Positions 1 to 5,446 of a stretch of 14,339 nucleotides of DNA are shown one piece after another; position 1 is the stretch's first letter; each line of letters begins with the position of its first letter. The position numbers and the translations under genes were made by a program. Source of the stretch: Thermoplasmata archaeon. Its GTDB lineage: Archaea; Thermoplasmatota; DTKX01; GCA-020343715. The DNA lies in NCBI GenBank assembly GCA_020343715.1, contig CP070808.1:20562-34900 (forward strand), given 5' to 3'. Under the pieces are notes generated by a model. It was not told where the DNA came from. It did not search any database and saw nothing but the letters and a program-made list of their open reading frames with translations.

Positions 1-190
1 TGTCCTCTGGGCTCATCTTTCCCTTGTCCACCCTGCGGGCCAGGTTCCTCTCGATGGTTGCCATGCCGCCGTCGACGAACCTCTGCTCGATGTCCCTCAT
101 TATTACCCGGTAACCGGTCTGGGCCGCCACCTGGGCGATGCCCGCTCCCATCTGTCCGGCCCCAATCACTCCGAAGGTCTTGATCTCCAT
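1..190 (-). CDS. 3-hydroxyacyl-CoA dehydrogenase, N-terminal part (partial at window edge)
   Basis: The first 63 residues of an NAD-dependent 3-hydroxyacyl-CoA (3-hydroxybutyryl-CoA) dehydrogenase are present; the rest lies off the left edge. The N-terminus carries the Rossmann dinucleotide-binding loop GAGQMG (about residues 10-15) after a hydrophobic beta strand, followed by GIAQVAA, which is typical of this family. Start: ATG at 188-190, preceded by a strong GGAGGAGG ribosome site. It lies 22 bases after the thiolase stop on the same strand, so the two are surely co-transcribed. Together they would catalyse the last two steps of a beta-oxidation turn (hydroxyacyl to ketoacyl, then thiolysis), or the reverse. 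Whether the full protein also has a C-terminal enoyl-CoA hydratase domain, as in some archaea, cannot be seen here. Confidence 0.9.
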   Translation of the reverse strand, partial: MEIKTFGVIGAGQMGAGIAQVAAQTGYRVIMRDIEQRFVDGGMATIERNLARRVDKGKMSPED

Positions 191-212
191 CCTATCCTCC
201 TCCTCTCGGGCC

Positions 213-1406
213 TCACCAGCCCTCCTCTCGCTCCAGCAGCATGGCGGTGCCGTTCCCTCCCCCGATGCACAGGGCCGCCAGCCCCATGCGCTTGTCGTAG
301 CGCCTCATCGCGTGGAGCAGCGTCACGACGATGCGGGTGCCACTGGCCCCTATGGGGTGGCCCAGGGCCACCGCCCCTCCGTGGACGTTGGTCTTCTCCA
401 GGGGTATGTTGAACTCCTTGCAGATTGCCAGAGTCTGTGAGGCGAAGGCCTCGTTCTCCTCGAACAGGTCGATGTCGTCGATGGTGATGCCCTGCCTCTC
501 CAGTATGGTCCTGATGGCCTCGATGGGCCCCGTCATCGCCGCGATGGGCTCGACACCCGACCATTGCTGATCGACGATGCGGGCCAATGGGGTGATGCCC
601 TGCTCGGCGGCCAGCTCCTCCGACATCACCACTACGGCGGAGGCCACGTCGTTGATGGAGCTGGCGTTTCCGGCGGTGACGGTACCGTCCTCGTTGAAGA
701 AGGGCTTGAGACGGGCCAGCTTCTCAAGGCTGGTGTCCCTCCGGGGCCCCTCGTCGGTGTCGAACAGCTTGGGCTCCCCCTTCCTCTGGGGGATCTCCAT
801 GGGAACTATCTCGTCGCGGAAGGCCCCCTCGTCGATGGCCTTGACCGCCTTCTGGTGGGACGACAGCGCGAAGGCGTCCTGCTGTTCGCGGGTGATGCCG
901 TACTTGTTGGCGACCCAGTCGCCCGTGTGTCCCATGTGGAAGTCGCCGTAGGCGTCCCATAGGCCGTCGAGGACCATCTCGTCCTTGACCTCGCCGTCGA
1001 ACATCTTGTAGCCGAACCGGGCCTTGGGCAGCAGGTAGGGGGCGTTGGACATGGACTCCATTCCCCCCGCCACGATGCAACGGGCGTCGCCGGCGCGGAT
1101 GGCCTGGCTGGCCAGCATGATGGACTTCATGCCCGAACCGCATACCTTCTCCACTGTGAAGGCGCCGACCTTCACGGGAAGCCCCCCGTTGATGGCCGCC
1201 TGCCGGGCCGGGTTCTGACCCAGGCCGGCCTTGAGGACGTTGCCGAAGATCACCTCGTCGACCAGCTCGCCCTCGATGCCCGCCCTGGCCACGGCCTCCT
1301 TCACTACGATGGCGCCCAGATGGGGCGCGGTGAACGGTGCGAGGGTGCCGCCGTACCTGCCTATGGGCGTCCGGACGGCACTCACGATGACTGGCTTGCC
1401 CGTCAC
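213..1406 (-). CDS. acetyl-CoA C-acyltransferase (single-chain thiolase)
   Basis: A full-length 397-residue thiolase, the normal size for the bacterial/mitochondrial single-chain family. All catalytic elements are visible: nucleophilic Cys89 in VCGSGMKS, the NEAFA block with Asn318, His350 in GHPIGASG, and Cys380 in CIGGGNG. It would cleave 3-ketoacyl-CoA with CoA, or condense two acetyl-CoA in the reverse direction; chain-length preference cannot be read from sequence. It is not the archaeal thiolase that works with HMG-CoA synthase and a DUF35 partner, and no such partner is adjacent. The start is a GTG at 1404-1406, supported by a GGGAGG ribosome site (1414-1420) eight bases upstream and by the N-terminus beginning just before the conserved SAVRTPIGRYGG. 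It is the first gene of an operon with the dehydrogenase at 1-190. Acetyl-CoA acetyltransferase (AtoB/ThlA) and FadA-type 3-ketoacyl thiolase are both possible. Confidence 0.95.
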   Translation of the reverse strand: MTGKPVIVSAVRTPIGRYGGTLAPFTAPHLGAIVVKEAVARAGIEGELVDEVIFGNVLKAGLGQNPARQAAINGGLPVKVGAFTVEKVCGSGMKSIMLASQAIRAGDARCIVAGGMESMSNAPYLLPKARFGYKMFDGEVKDEMVLDGLWDAYGDFHMGHTGDWVANKYGITREQQDAFALSSHQKAVKAIDEGAFRDEIVPMEIPQRKGEPKLFDTDEGPRRDTSLEKLARLKPFFNEDGTVTAGNASSINDVASAVVVMSEELAAEQGITPLARIVDQQWSGVEPIAAMTGPIEAIRTILERQGITIDDIDLFEENEAFASQTLAICKEFNIPLEKTNVHGGAVALGHPIGASGTRIVVTLLHAMRRYDKRMGLAALCIGGGNGTAMLLEREEGW

Positions 1407-1448
1407 AGTAACAACCTCCCAATGGGGATTTCGGTGTACCGCGTCGGC

Positions 1449-1462
1449 CTATTATATGCTTT
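1449..1462 (-). promoter_or_regulatory. archaeal TATA box for the thiolase operon
   Basis: On the minus strand CATATAAT (1451-1458) follows an A/G-rich stretch suitable as a BRE. The expected start of transcription is near 1428, giving a leader of about 22 bases that just contains the GGGAGG ribosome site. It is back to back with the promoter of the plus-strand gene at 1549, about 45 bases away. Confidence 0.65.
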
Positions 1463-1497
1463 CGCCGGCCTGGCCGGTCAGAAAGGCGAACCCAAAC

Positions 1498-1508
1498 GTA
1501 TAAAAACC
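1498..1508 (+). promoter_or_regulatory. archaeal TATA box for the receiver-like/GNAT operon
   Basis: CGTATAAAAACC is a good TATA element centred near 1503. Transcription should begin around 1528-1530. An in-frame ATG at 1519 would therefore lie upstream of the RNA start, which is why the GTG at 1549 is preferred as the start of the next gene. Confidence 0.65.
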
Positions 1509-1548
1509 CCTTAAAATAATGTATTCCTTCCCGGGGGAACGTAATTCC

Positions 1549-1908
1549 GTGAAAGGTAGAGCTTTCCTTGTCCATTGGAGGGAGGCCGAGGCCGAGGTCT
1601 TGGCAAGAGAAATCCGCAACATGGGCTGGAACGTGGACATCGAGACGAACGACGGGGCCAGGGCGGGCAAGCGCATAAAGGCCGACCCGCCCGACGTGGT
1701 GGTGATCTACCTGTCCAGGCTCCCGTCCCACGGAAGGGACACGGGCCACGCCCTGAGGGAGCGGAACTCCACCAAGGACATACCGCTGGTCTACGTCGAC
1801 GGCAACGACGAGGCCATTAACCGCACCAAGCACGTGGTGCCCGACGCAGTGTACACTACGACAGAGGAGCTGGACAGGACACTGTCCGGCTACACTCATT
1901 ACTACTAG
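1549..1908 (+). CDS. degenerate CheY-like receiver-domain protein
   Basis: A 119-residue stand-alone protein with the alternating strand/helix pattern of a response-regulator receiver: GRAFLVHW, a helix, then DVVVIYLSRLPSHG, IPLVYVDG and a final helix. Aligned by eye with CheY, the phospho-acceptor Asp is replaced by Tyr54 (VVIYL), and the two acidic metal-binding residues after strand 1 become His9 and Trp10. It is unlikely to be phosphorylated in the normal way and would act, if at all, as a pseudo-receiver or protein-interaction module. The start is GTG 1549 with GGGGG about ten bases upstream; the in-frame ATG at 1519 is too near the TATA box. A GNAT gene begins 17 bases after the stop, so the two form a bicistron. 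No output domain is present. The fold call is by pattern only. Confidence 0.7.
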   Translation: MKGRAFLVHWREAEAEVLAREIRNMGWNVDIETNDGARAGKRIKADPPDVVVIYLSRLPSHGRDTGHALRERNSTKDIPLVYVDGNDEAINRTKHVVPDAVYTTTEELDRTLSGYTHYY

Positions 1909-1925
1909 GCGAGGGGAGGTAGGAC

Positions 1926-2387
1926 ATGCACGTCATCGAAGGCAGCGAAGCCCTTGCCGAGGCATGCATGAACATAGCAAGGGCACTGCGCACCCACTTC
2001 GACGACAACGCGATGGTCCAGATGCCCAAGGACCTGCGGTCCCACCGGTTGTATGTAGCCGAGGATGAGGGCGATGTTGTTGGATTTCTAACCGTCAAGT
2101 CCGCTAGGGACGGGGAGGTGGAGATCTCATGGATGGGGGTCCATCCTGGCCATCAAGGGAAGGGCATCGGTAGGGCCCTCGTATCCGAGGCGGAGCGCGA
2201 CCTCGTATCCGAGGGGGTCCTCAGGCTCGCGGTCAGGACCCTGGCGGACACCGTCGAGTACGAACCGTACGAGGCGACCAGGGCGTTCTATAGGGCGGTC
2301 GGGTTCGTCCACCAAGAGACCATAGACCCCTACCCCGAGTGGGGACCGGGCAACCCGTGCGCGGTCTACATCAAGGACCTAGGCTGA
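1926..2387 (+). CDS. GNAT-family N-acetyltransferase
   Basis: A 153-residue single-domain acetyltransferase that would move the acetyl group of acetyl-CoA to an amine. Motif A is clear: strand EISWMGVHPG followed by the pyrophosphate-binding loop Q77-G-K-G80-I-G82 and helix RALVSEAERDL. Further on, ATRAFYRAVGF (about 117-127) is the usual motif B with the conserved Tyr that serves as general acid in many family members. The substrate cannot be predicted. The start is ATG 1926 with the strong ribosome site GGGGAGGT six bases before it. The gene is second in a pair with the receiver-like protein. Its 3' end overlaps the convergent membrane-protein gene by 17 bases (2371-2387). Confidence 0.9.
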   Translation: MHVIEGSEALAEACMNIARALRTHFDDNAMVQMPKDLRSHRLYVAEDEGDVVGFLTVKSARDGEVEISWMGVHPGHQGKGIGRALVSEAERDLVSEGVLRLAVRTLADTVEYEPYEATRAFYRAVGFVHQETIDPYPEWGPGNPCAVYIKDLG

Positions 2388-3426
2388 CGGAGGCCTTGGG
2401 CTTCAGGCCAGGCGTCATAGCGGCCATGGAGGCGGGCATGACGGCGGCCACGAACGCCAATACGGGGCCCACGTAGAGGCCCGAATAGAGGCCCAGTGCG
2501 ACCAACCCGACCAATACCATTCCCATCCGCCTCCCGGTGTCGGGCACCTCGGGCCCGCTGAAGGCCGGGACCAGGGCGTAGCGGGCCATCAGGACCGAGC
2601 CGGCCGCGAAGCCCATGGACACCAACGCTCCTCCCGACCAACCGCTCTTGGCCAGGGCCATGGTCATCTGGGTGAGCACCGTCGCAGCCCAGGCCAGGAT
2701 GAAGAGGCCCGAGATCGCCGAGGTCCACTGGAACATGGACAGTGCCCTCTCCTGGCGTCGCAGGAACCAGAGCAGGGCCACCAAGCCGCCAACGATGACG
2801 ATCAGGGCGGGGCCCAGGATGAGCGCCCACCCCTGGCCCTCCCAGCTGTAGATACCCAGGAGGGAGACGGGGAGCGAGAGCCATTCGACCAGCGTGAAGG
2901 ACTCCAGGTAGCCCACCGCGATGCTGAAGGGACCCTCTCCCTCCTCTGAGACGACGGCCGCGTAGTAGGTGCCTGCGACCTCAACCTCCTCGTCGTAGAC
3001 CGCCACGTGGTAGTAGCTCCCGGGGGTGAACGGCTCGAAATCCGCCCCCTCGGCCTCGCCCTCCACCAAGACCCAGCCGTACCCCTCAGGCACCTCCAAG
3101 TCCAAGGAGCCGTTCGCCGGGACCTCCCAGCCGGGGCCCATGACCACCAGGTCGGGGACGAAGTCCTCCTCGGTCGACAGGACCGATAGGTACAACCGAT
3201 CCCCCTCGTCCAGGTCCATACTGAAGTACTGCACGTCACCGGGACCGTCCAGGTGACCGTAGATGGCCCACGACTTGGCGGGGTCCTCCACCTCGGTGGC
3301 GGTCTCCGGGCTCCTGCCGTCCTCGGCATCGACGGGTGAGTGGGCCGCCCCGCTCCCGGCCACCAGAGCGAATACGATGAATAGGACAGTGAACGTCAAC
3401 TTGGGATTCGACATCGCTCGGACCAT
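2371..3426 (-). CDS. exported beta-domain and multi-pass membrane protein, function unknown
   Basis: A 351-residue protein I do not recognise as a named family. It begins with a signal peptide or signal anchor (about 9-28, ending near SGAAHS). A roughly 140-residue acidic extracytoplasmic region (about 30-175) follows, whose pattern resembles bacterial/archaeal pre-peptidase C-terminal (PPC-like) beta sandwiches: GHLDGPGDVQYFSMDLDEGD, then GSYYHVAVYDEE and GTYYAAVVSEEGEGPFSIAVGY. Five probable membrane segments follow near 200-222, 233-255, 265-288, 302-319 and 320-338. A sensor, scaffold or transporter accessory role would be guesswork. The start is uncertain: ATG 3426 sits only two bases after GGAGG, and an ATG at 3414 is about fourteen bases after it; the nearby TATA box would give an almost leaderless RNA. 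The gene is convergent with and overlaps the GNAT gene by 17 bases. Confidence 0.8.
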   Translation of the reverse strand: MVRAMSNPKLTFTVLFIVFALVAGSGAAHSPVDAEDGRSPETATEVEDPAKSWAIYGHLDGPGDVQYFSMDLDEGDRLYLSVLSTEEDFVPDLVVMGPGWEVPANGSLDLEVPEGYGWVLVEGEAEGADFEPFTPGSYYHVAVYDEEVEVAGTYYAAVVSEEGEGPFSIAVGYLESFTLVEWLSLPVSLLGIYSWEGQGWALILGPALIVIVGGLVALLWFLRRQERALSMFQWTSAISGLFILAWAATVLTQMTMALAKSGWSGGALVSMGFAAGSVLMARYALVPAFSGPEVPDTGRRMGMVLVGLVALGLYSGLYVGPVLAFVAAVMPASMAAMTPGLKPKASVSLGP

Positions 3427-3442
3427 ATCCTCCTAGGTTATT

Positions 3443-3454
3443 ATTCTTATACCA
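3443..3454 (-). promoter_or_regulatory. TATA box for the 351-residue membrane-protein gene
   Basis: The minus strand reads GGTATAAGAATAA here, centred about 22 bases before the ATG at 3426. This spacing implies a leaderless or nearly leaderless RNA, although a GGAGG also lies just before that ATG. The 108-base gap 3427-3534 is a divergent promoter region shared with the gene at 3535. Confidence 0.5.
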
Positions 3455-3489
3455 ATCAATAATGGGTAATTACTCGAATTCGGGGATAT

Positions 3490-3511
3490 GTCTAATATGA
3501 AGGTTAATAAC
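3490..3511 (+). promoter_or_regulatory. probable TATA region for the SRPBCC gene
   Basis: Two AT-rich elements occur upstream of the ATG at 3535: TCTAATATGA (about 3491-3500) and GTTAATAAC (about 3503-3511). Either lies at a suitable distance (about 38 or 27 bases). I cannot choose between them from sequence alone. Confidence 0.4.
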
Positions 3512-3534
3512 TCCCGTCCTTGGAGGAGACCATC

Positions 3535-3975
3535 ATGGGAAGGGAGCTTCGGACGGAGATACTGATAGACGCCGCACCTGACCGCGTATGGGAGGTGCTC
3601 ACCGACAAGGAGGCTCTGGGAGAATGGAACCCCTTCATCAAGGAGATGGACGGCGAGCTCCGGGAAGGGGAGCGGCTGAGGGTCATCCTGCAACAGCCGA
3701 ACAGGAAACCCATGACCATCAAGCCCAGGCTGATGGAGGTGAGCCCGGGAAGGGAGCTCAGGTGGCTGGGCCACCTGGGCGTGCCCGGGCTCTTCGACGG
3801 CGAGCACATATTCGAGCTCCACCCGGAGGGACCGAGGAGCACCCGGTTCGTCCACCGCGAGGAGTTCGGTGGCCTCTTCGTCCCCATGTTCTGGAGGATG
3901 CTCGACACCGACACCCGGGAGGGCTTCGAGCAGATGAACCACGCCCTCAAGCAGCGGGCGGAGGCGGCCGCCTGA
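3535..3975 (+). CDS. SRPBCC (START/Bet v 1-like) family protein
   Basis: A 146-residue protein matching the polyketide-cyclase/SRPBCC superfamily pattern: an N-terminal strand TEILIDAAPDRVWEVLTD, then WNPFIKEM, a run of strands with GERLRVIL, RELRWLG and HIFELHPEG, then TRFVHREEFGG, and a long C-terminal helix (FEQMNHALKQRAE). Members form a helix-grip cavity that binds lipids, sterols or other hydrophobic ligands; in prokaryotes most are of unknown ligand. Start ATG 3535 has GGAGGAG six bases upstream, better supported than the in-frame TTG at 3520, which lies before that site. It is a single-gene unit between a divergent membrane-protein gene and the tRNA. Confidence 0.88.
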   Translation: MGRELRTEILIDAAPDRVWEVLTDKEALGEWNPFIKEMDGELREGERLRVILQQPNRKPMTIKPRLMEVSPGRELRWLGHLGVPGLFDGEHIFELHPEGPRSTRFVHREEFGGLFVPMFWRMLDTDTREGFEQMNHALKQRAEAAA

Positions 3976-4016
3976 ACTGGCCTGGTGCCCTTGTCGTCCG
4001 TCAACCTTTGAGACAG

Positions 4017-4030
4017 AACGGTTAAATAGG
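4017..4030 (+). promoter_or_regulatory. box A (TATA) promoter of the tRNA-Ala/7S RNA unit
   Basis: ACGGTTAAATAGGG is a strong archaeal box A centred near 4024, 33 bases before the first base of the tRNA, giving a short 5' leader to be trimmed by RNase P. No separate TATA box fits in the short gap before the SRP RNA, so this element probably drives both. Confidence 0.65.
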
Positions 4031-4057
4031 GCCTCCCACGTTAACCGCTCGCACCGT

Positions 4058-4131
4058 GGGCTCATAGATCAGCCTGGAAGATCGCCACCTTCGCAAGGTG
4101 GAGGCCGCGGGTTCAAATCCCGCTGAGTCCA
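4058..4131 (+). tRNA. tRNA-Ala (anticodon CGC)
   Basis: A complete 74-base cloverleaf: acceptor 4058-4064 with 4124-4130, four-pair D stem (GATC/GATC), five-pair anticodon stem 4085-4089/4097-4101 around the loop TTCGCAA, and T arm GCGGG-TTCAAAT-CCCGC. The anticodon CGC (4092-4094) reads the codon GCG. The acceptor contains the G3-U70 wobble pair, the classic alanine identity element, which confirms the call independently of the anticodon. The discriminator is A (4131). CCA is not encoded, so it must be added enzymatically. No intron is seen. Confidence 0.97.
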
Positions 4132-4140
4132 CTTCGCAAT

Positions 4141-4498
4141 CCCCCCGCGCCGGGGGGGCCATCCACTAGCACGGGGAACCAGGCGTACCCTCTCCTTCGG
4201 GAGGTCAAATCGTCTATACGGACGTGCGAATGCCGGTGGGCGGCGCATCCAGGAGGTCCTTGGAGCCTCGGACGAGCCATGAAGCAACGTCCTCGGGGCC
4301 GAAGGTGGTCAAGGGGCCAGCCGGAGGGCGGGTCTCTCTCCTTCGATACGGGGAATGGGCCAGGCCCGGAAGGGAGCAGCCTTACCGTATACTCTCGGTG
4401 TCCGGGGAGTCACGGGGCCGAGCAAGTCCTTGGACTACTCCCTGGACTGACCTTGGCGTCCACCACCGGATGTGGGCCTAGACCCCGGCGCGGGCACA
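4141..4498 (+). ncRNA. ffs: signal recognition particle RNA (7S RNA)
   Basis: The RNA scaffold of the signal recognition particle, which binds SRP19 and SRP54 and targets membrane and secreted proteins. The decisive element is helix 8 at 4357-4382, with the conserved asymmetric loop and GGAA tetraloop (CCAGGCCCGGAAGGGAGCAG). The two ends are complementary over twelve bases (4144-4155 with 4484-4495), continued by 4157-4160 with 4476-4479; this closing helix 1 is the archaeal hallmark. Parts of helix 5 can be traced (4233-4239 with 4464-4470; 4248-4253 with 4442-4447), and a TTCG-capped hairpin near 4190-4202 lies in the Alu domain. The length of about 350 bases is slightly long for archaea. 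The exact ends are estimates from helix 1. The RNA occupies nearly all of the interval between tRNA-Ala and the ThiI-like gene; there is no protein gene in this stretch. Confidence 0.95.
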
Positions 4499-4499
4499 A

Positions 4500-4510
4500 C
4501 CCTTTTACAC
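4500..4510 (+). promoter_or_regulatory. T-rich element after 7S RNA: terminator and/or TATA box of the ThiI-like gene
   Basis: CCCTTTTACACC begins directly after the 7S RNA. The TTTT run could end 7S transcription, while TTTTACA is centred about 27 bases before the GTG at 4532, the spacing expected for a leaderless transcript. Both roles are inferred. Confidence 0.4.
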
Positions 4511-4531
4511 CAGCCCAGCCCTTCGGGGCCC

Positions 4532-5440
4532 GTGACCGGCCCACACCACGACTGCGTGCTCGTGCGCTACGGCGAGCTGGCCCTCAAGTCCCGCAAGGTC
4601 AGGGCCAGGTTCACCGCCCGCCTCAAGGACTTCATCATCGACACCTTCGCCCACCACGATCTGGACTGCGTGGTGGAGGACGACGGGGGGCACATCTACG
4701 TCTACTGCTCTGACCTGCCCGCCGCGGTCCACCGCCTGTCCCGCGTCTTCGGCGTGGTATCGGTGTCCCCTGCGGCGCGGTTCGAGTTCGGTGAGATGGA
4801 CCACGTGACCCAGGCAGTGGGGAAGTACTCCATGTCCATCGTCAAGGCCGGTGACAGCTTCGCCATCCGGGCCCGCAGGACGGGGGAGCATCCCTTCTCC
4901 TCCATGGAGCTGGCGAAGGAGGTGGGCTCCGCCGTATGGAACGCCGTCGACGGCGAGGTCACCGTGGACCTGGACGACCCGGACGTGGCCATCGAGGTGG
5001 AGGTCCGGGCCAACGTGGCCTACGTCTATCACGAGCGGGTGCCCGGGGTAGGGGGACTACCCCTGGGCAGCCAGGGCAGGGTCCTGTGCCCCCTGATGGA
5101 GCGCACCGACGTGGTGGCTGCCTGGATGATCATGCGACGGGGCTGCGCCGCCAACGCCCTGGTCAAAGAAGGGAACGAGGAGGCGGAGGGCCTTGTCGAA
5201 GCACTGAGGGCATGGGACCACGGCCTGTTCGTGCGGAGGGTCCCCGAGGAGGAATGGTCGTGGCCCACCCTGTACAGGGAGATGGGACGGTCCCACTCCA
5301 TGGCGGTGGTCTCTGGGCACAGGGGTCCTGACGTGCCGGAGCTGCCGCCCGACAGGGACCGAGAGCCCGTCGTGTTCTTCCCCCTCATAGGATTGGACGA
5401 CGAGGGGTATGCACAGCTGGAGGACCTGGTCTTCTCCTGA
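4532..5440 (+). CDS. ThiI-like THUMP protein lacking the PP-loop and C-terminal end
   Basis: A 302-residue relative of ThiI, the tRNA 4-thiouridine synthase. The N-terminal ferredoxin-like part starts with VLVRYGELALKSRKVRARF (about 9-27), and the RNA-binding THUMP domain covers about 60-170 with FAIRARRTGEHPFSSMELAKEVG. The link into the catalytic domain, GGLPLGSQGRVL, is also conserved. However, where ThiI has the ATP-binding PP-loop SGGIDSPVA, this protein has PLMERTDVVA (about 187-196), although the following helix AAWMIMRRG is retained. The protein stops just after VVFFPLIGLDDEGYAQLEDL, a helix that in ThiI precedes the region holding the catalytic Cys. It should therefore still bind tRNA-like RNA but not adenylate uridine. 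The start is taken as GTG 4532, because residues before it would be read from the 7S RNA and the homology begins here; no ribosome site is seen, fitting a leaderless RNA. It ends six bases from the convergent peptidase gene. Confidence 0.82.
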   Translation: MTGPHHDCVLVRYGELALKSRKVRARFTARLKDFIIDTFAHHDLDCVVEDDGGHIYVYCSDLPAAVHRLSRVFGVVSVSPAARFEFGEMDHVTQAVGKYSMSIVKAGDSFAIRARRTGEHPFSSMELAKEVGSAVWNAVDGEVTVDLDDPDVAIEVEVRANVAYVYHERVPGVGGLPLGSQGRVLCPLMERTDVVAAWMIMRRGCAANALVKEGNEEAEGLVEALRAWDHGLFVRRVPEEEWSWPTLYREMGRSHSMAVVSGHRGPDVPELPPDRDREPVVFFPLIGLDDEGYAQLEDLVFS

Positions 5441-5446
5441 GCCCGC

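Noticed and set aside
724..1899. Long minus-strand frame of 391 codons overlapping the thiolase and the receiver-like gene
   Set aside because: Arg/Gly/His-rich shadow translation typical of high-GC antisense; both overlapped genes have clear homology in other frames.
4141..4158. C-run/G-run hairpin just after the tRNA looking like a terminator
   Set aside because: The same bases pair over twelve positions with 4484-4495 as helix 1 of the 7S RNA, and no T-run follows the hairpin.
4224..4713. Open frames across the 7S RNA region (4224-4481 and 4279-4713)
   Set aside because: They lie on the structured SRP RNA and the start of the ThiI-like gene, have no recognisable protein pattern, and are explained by high GC content.
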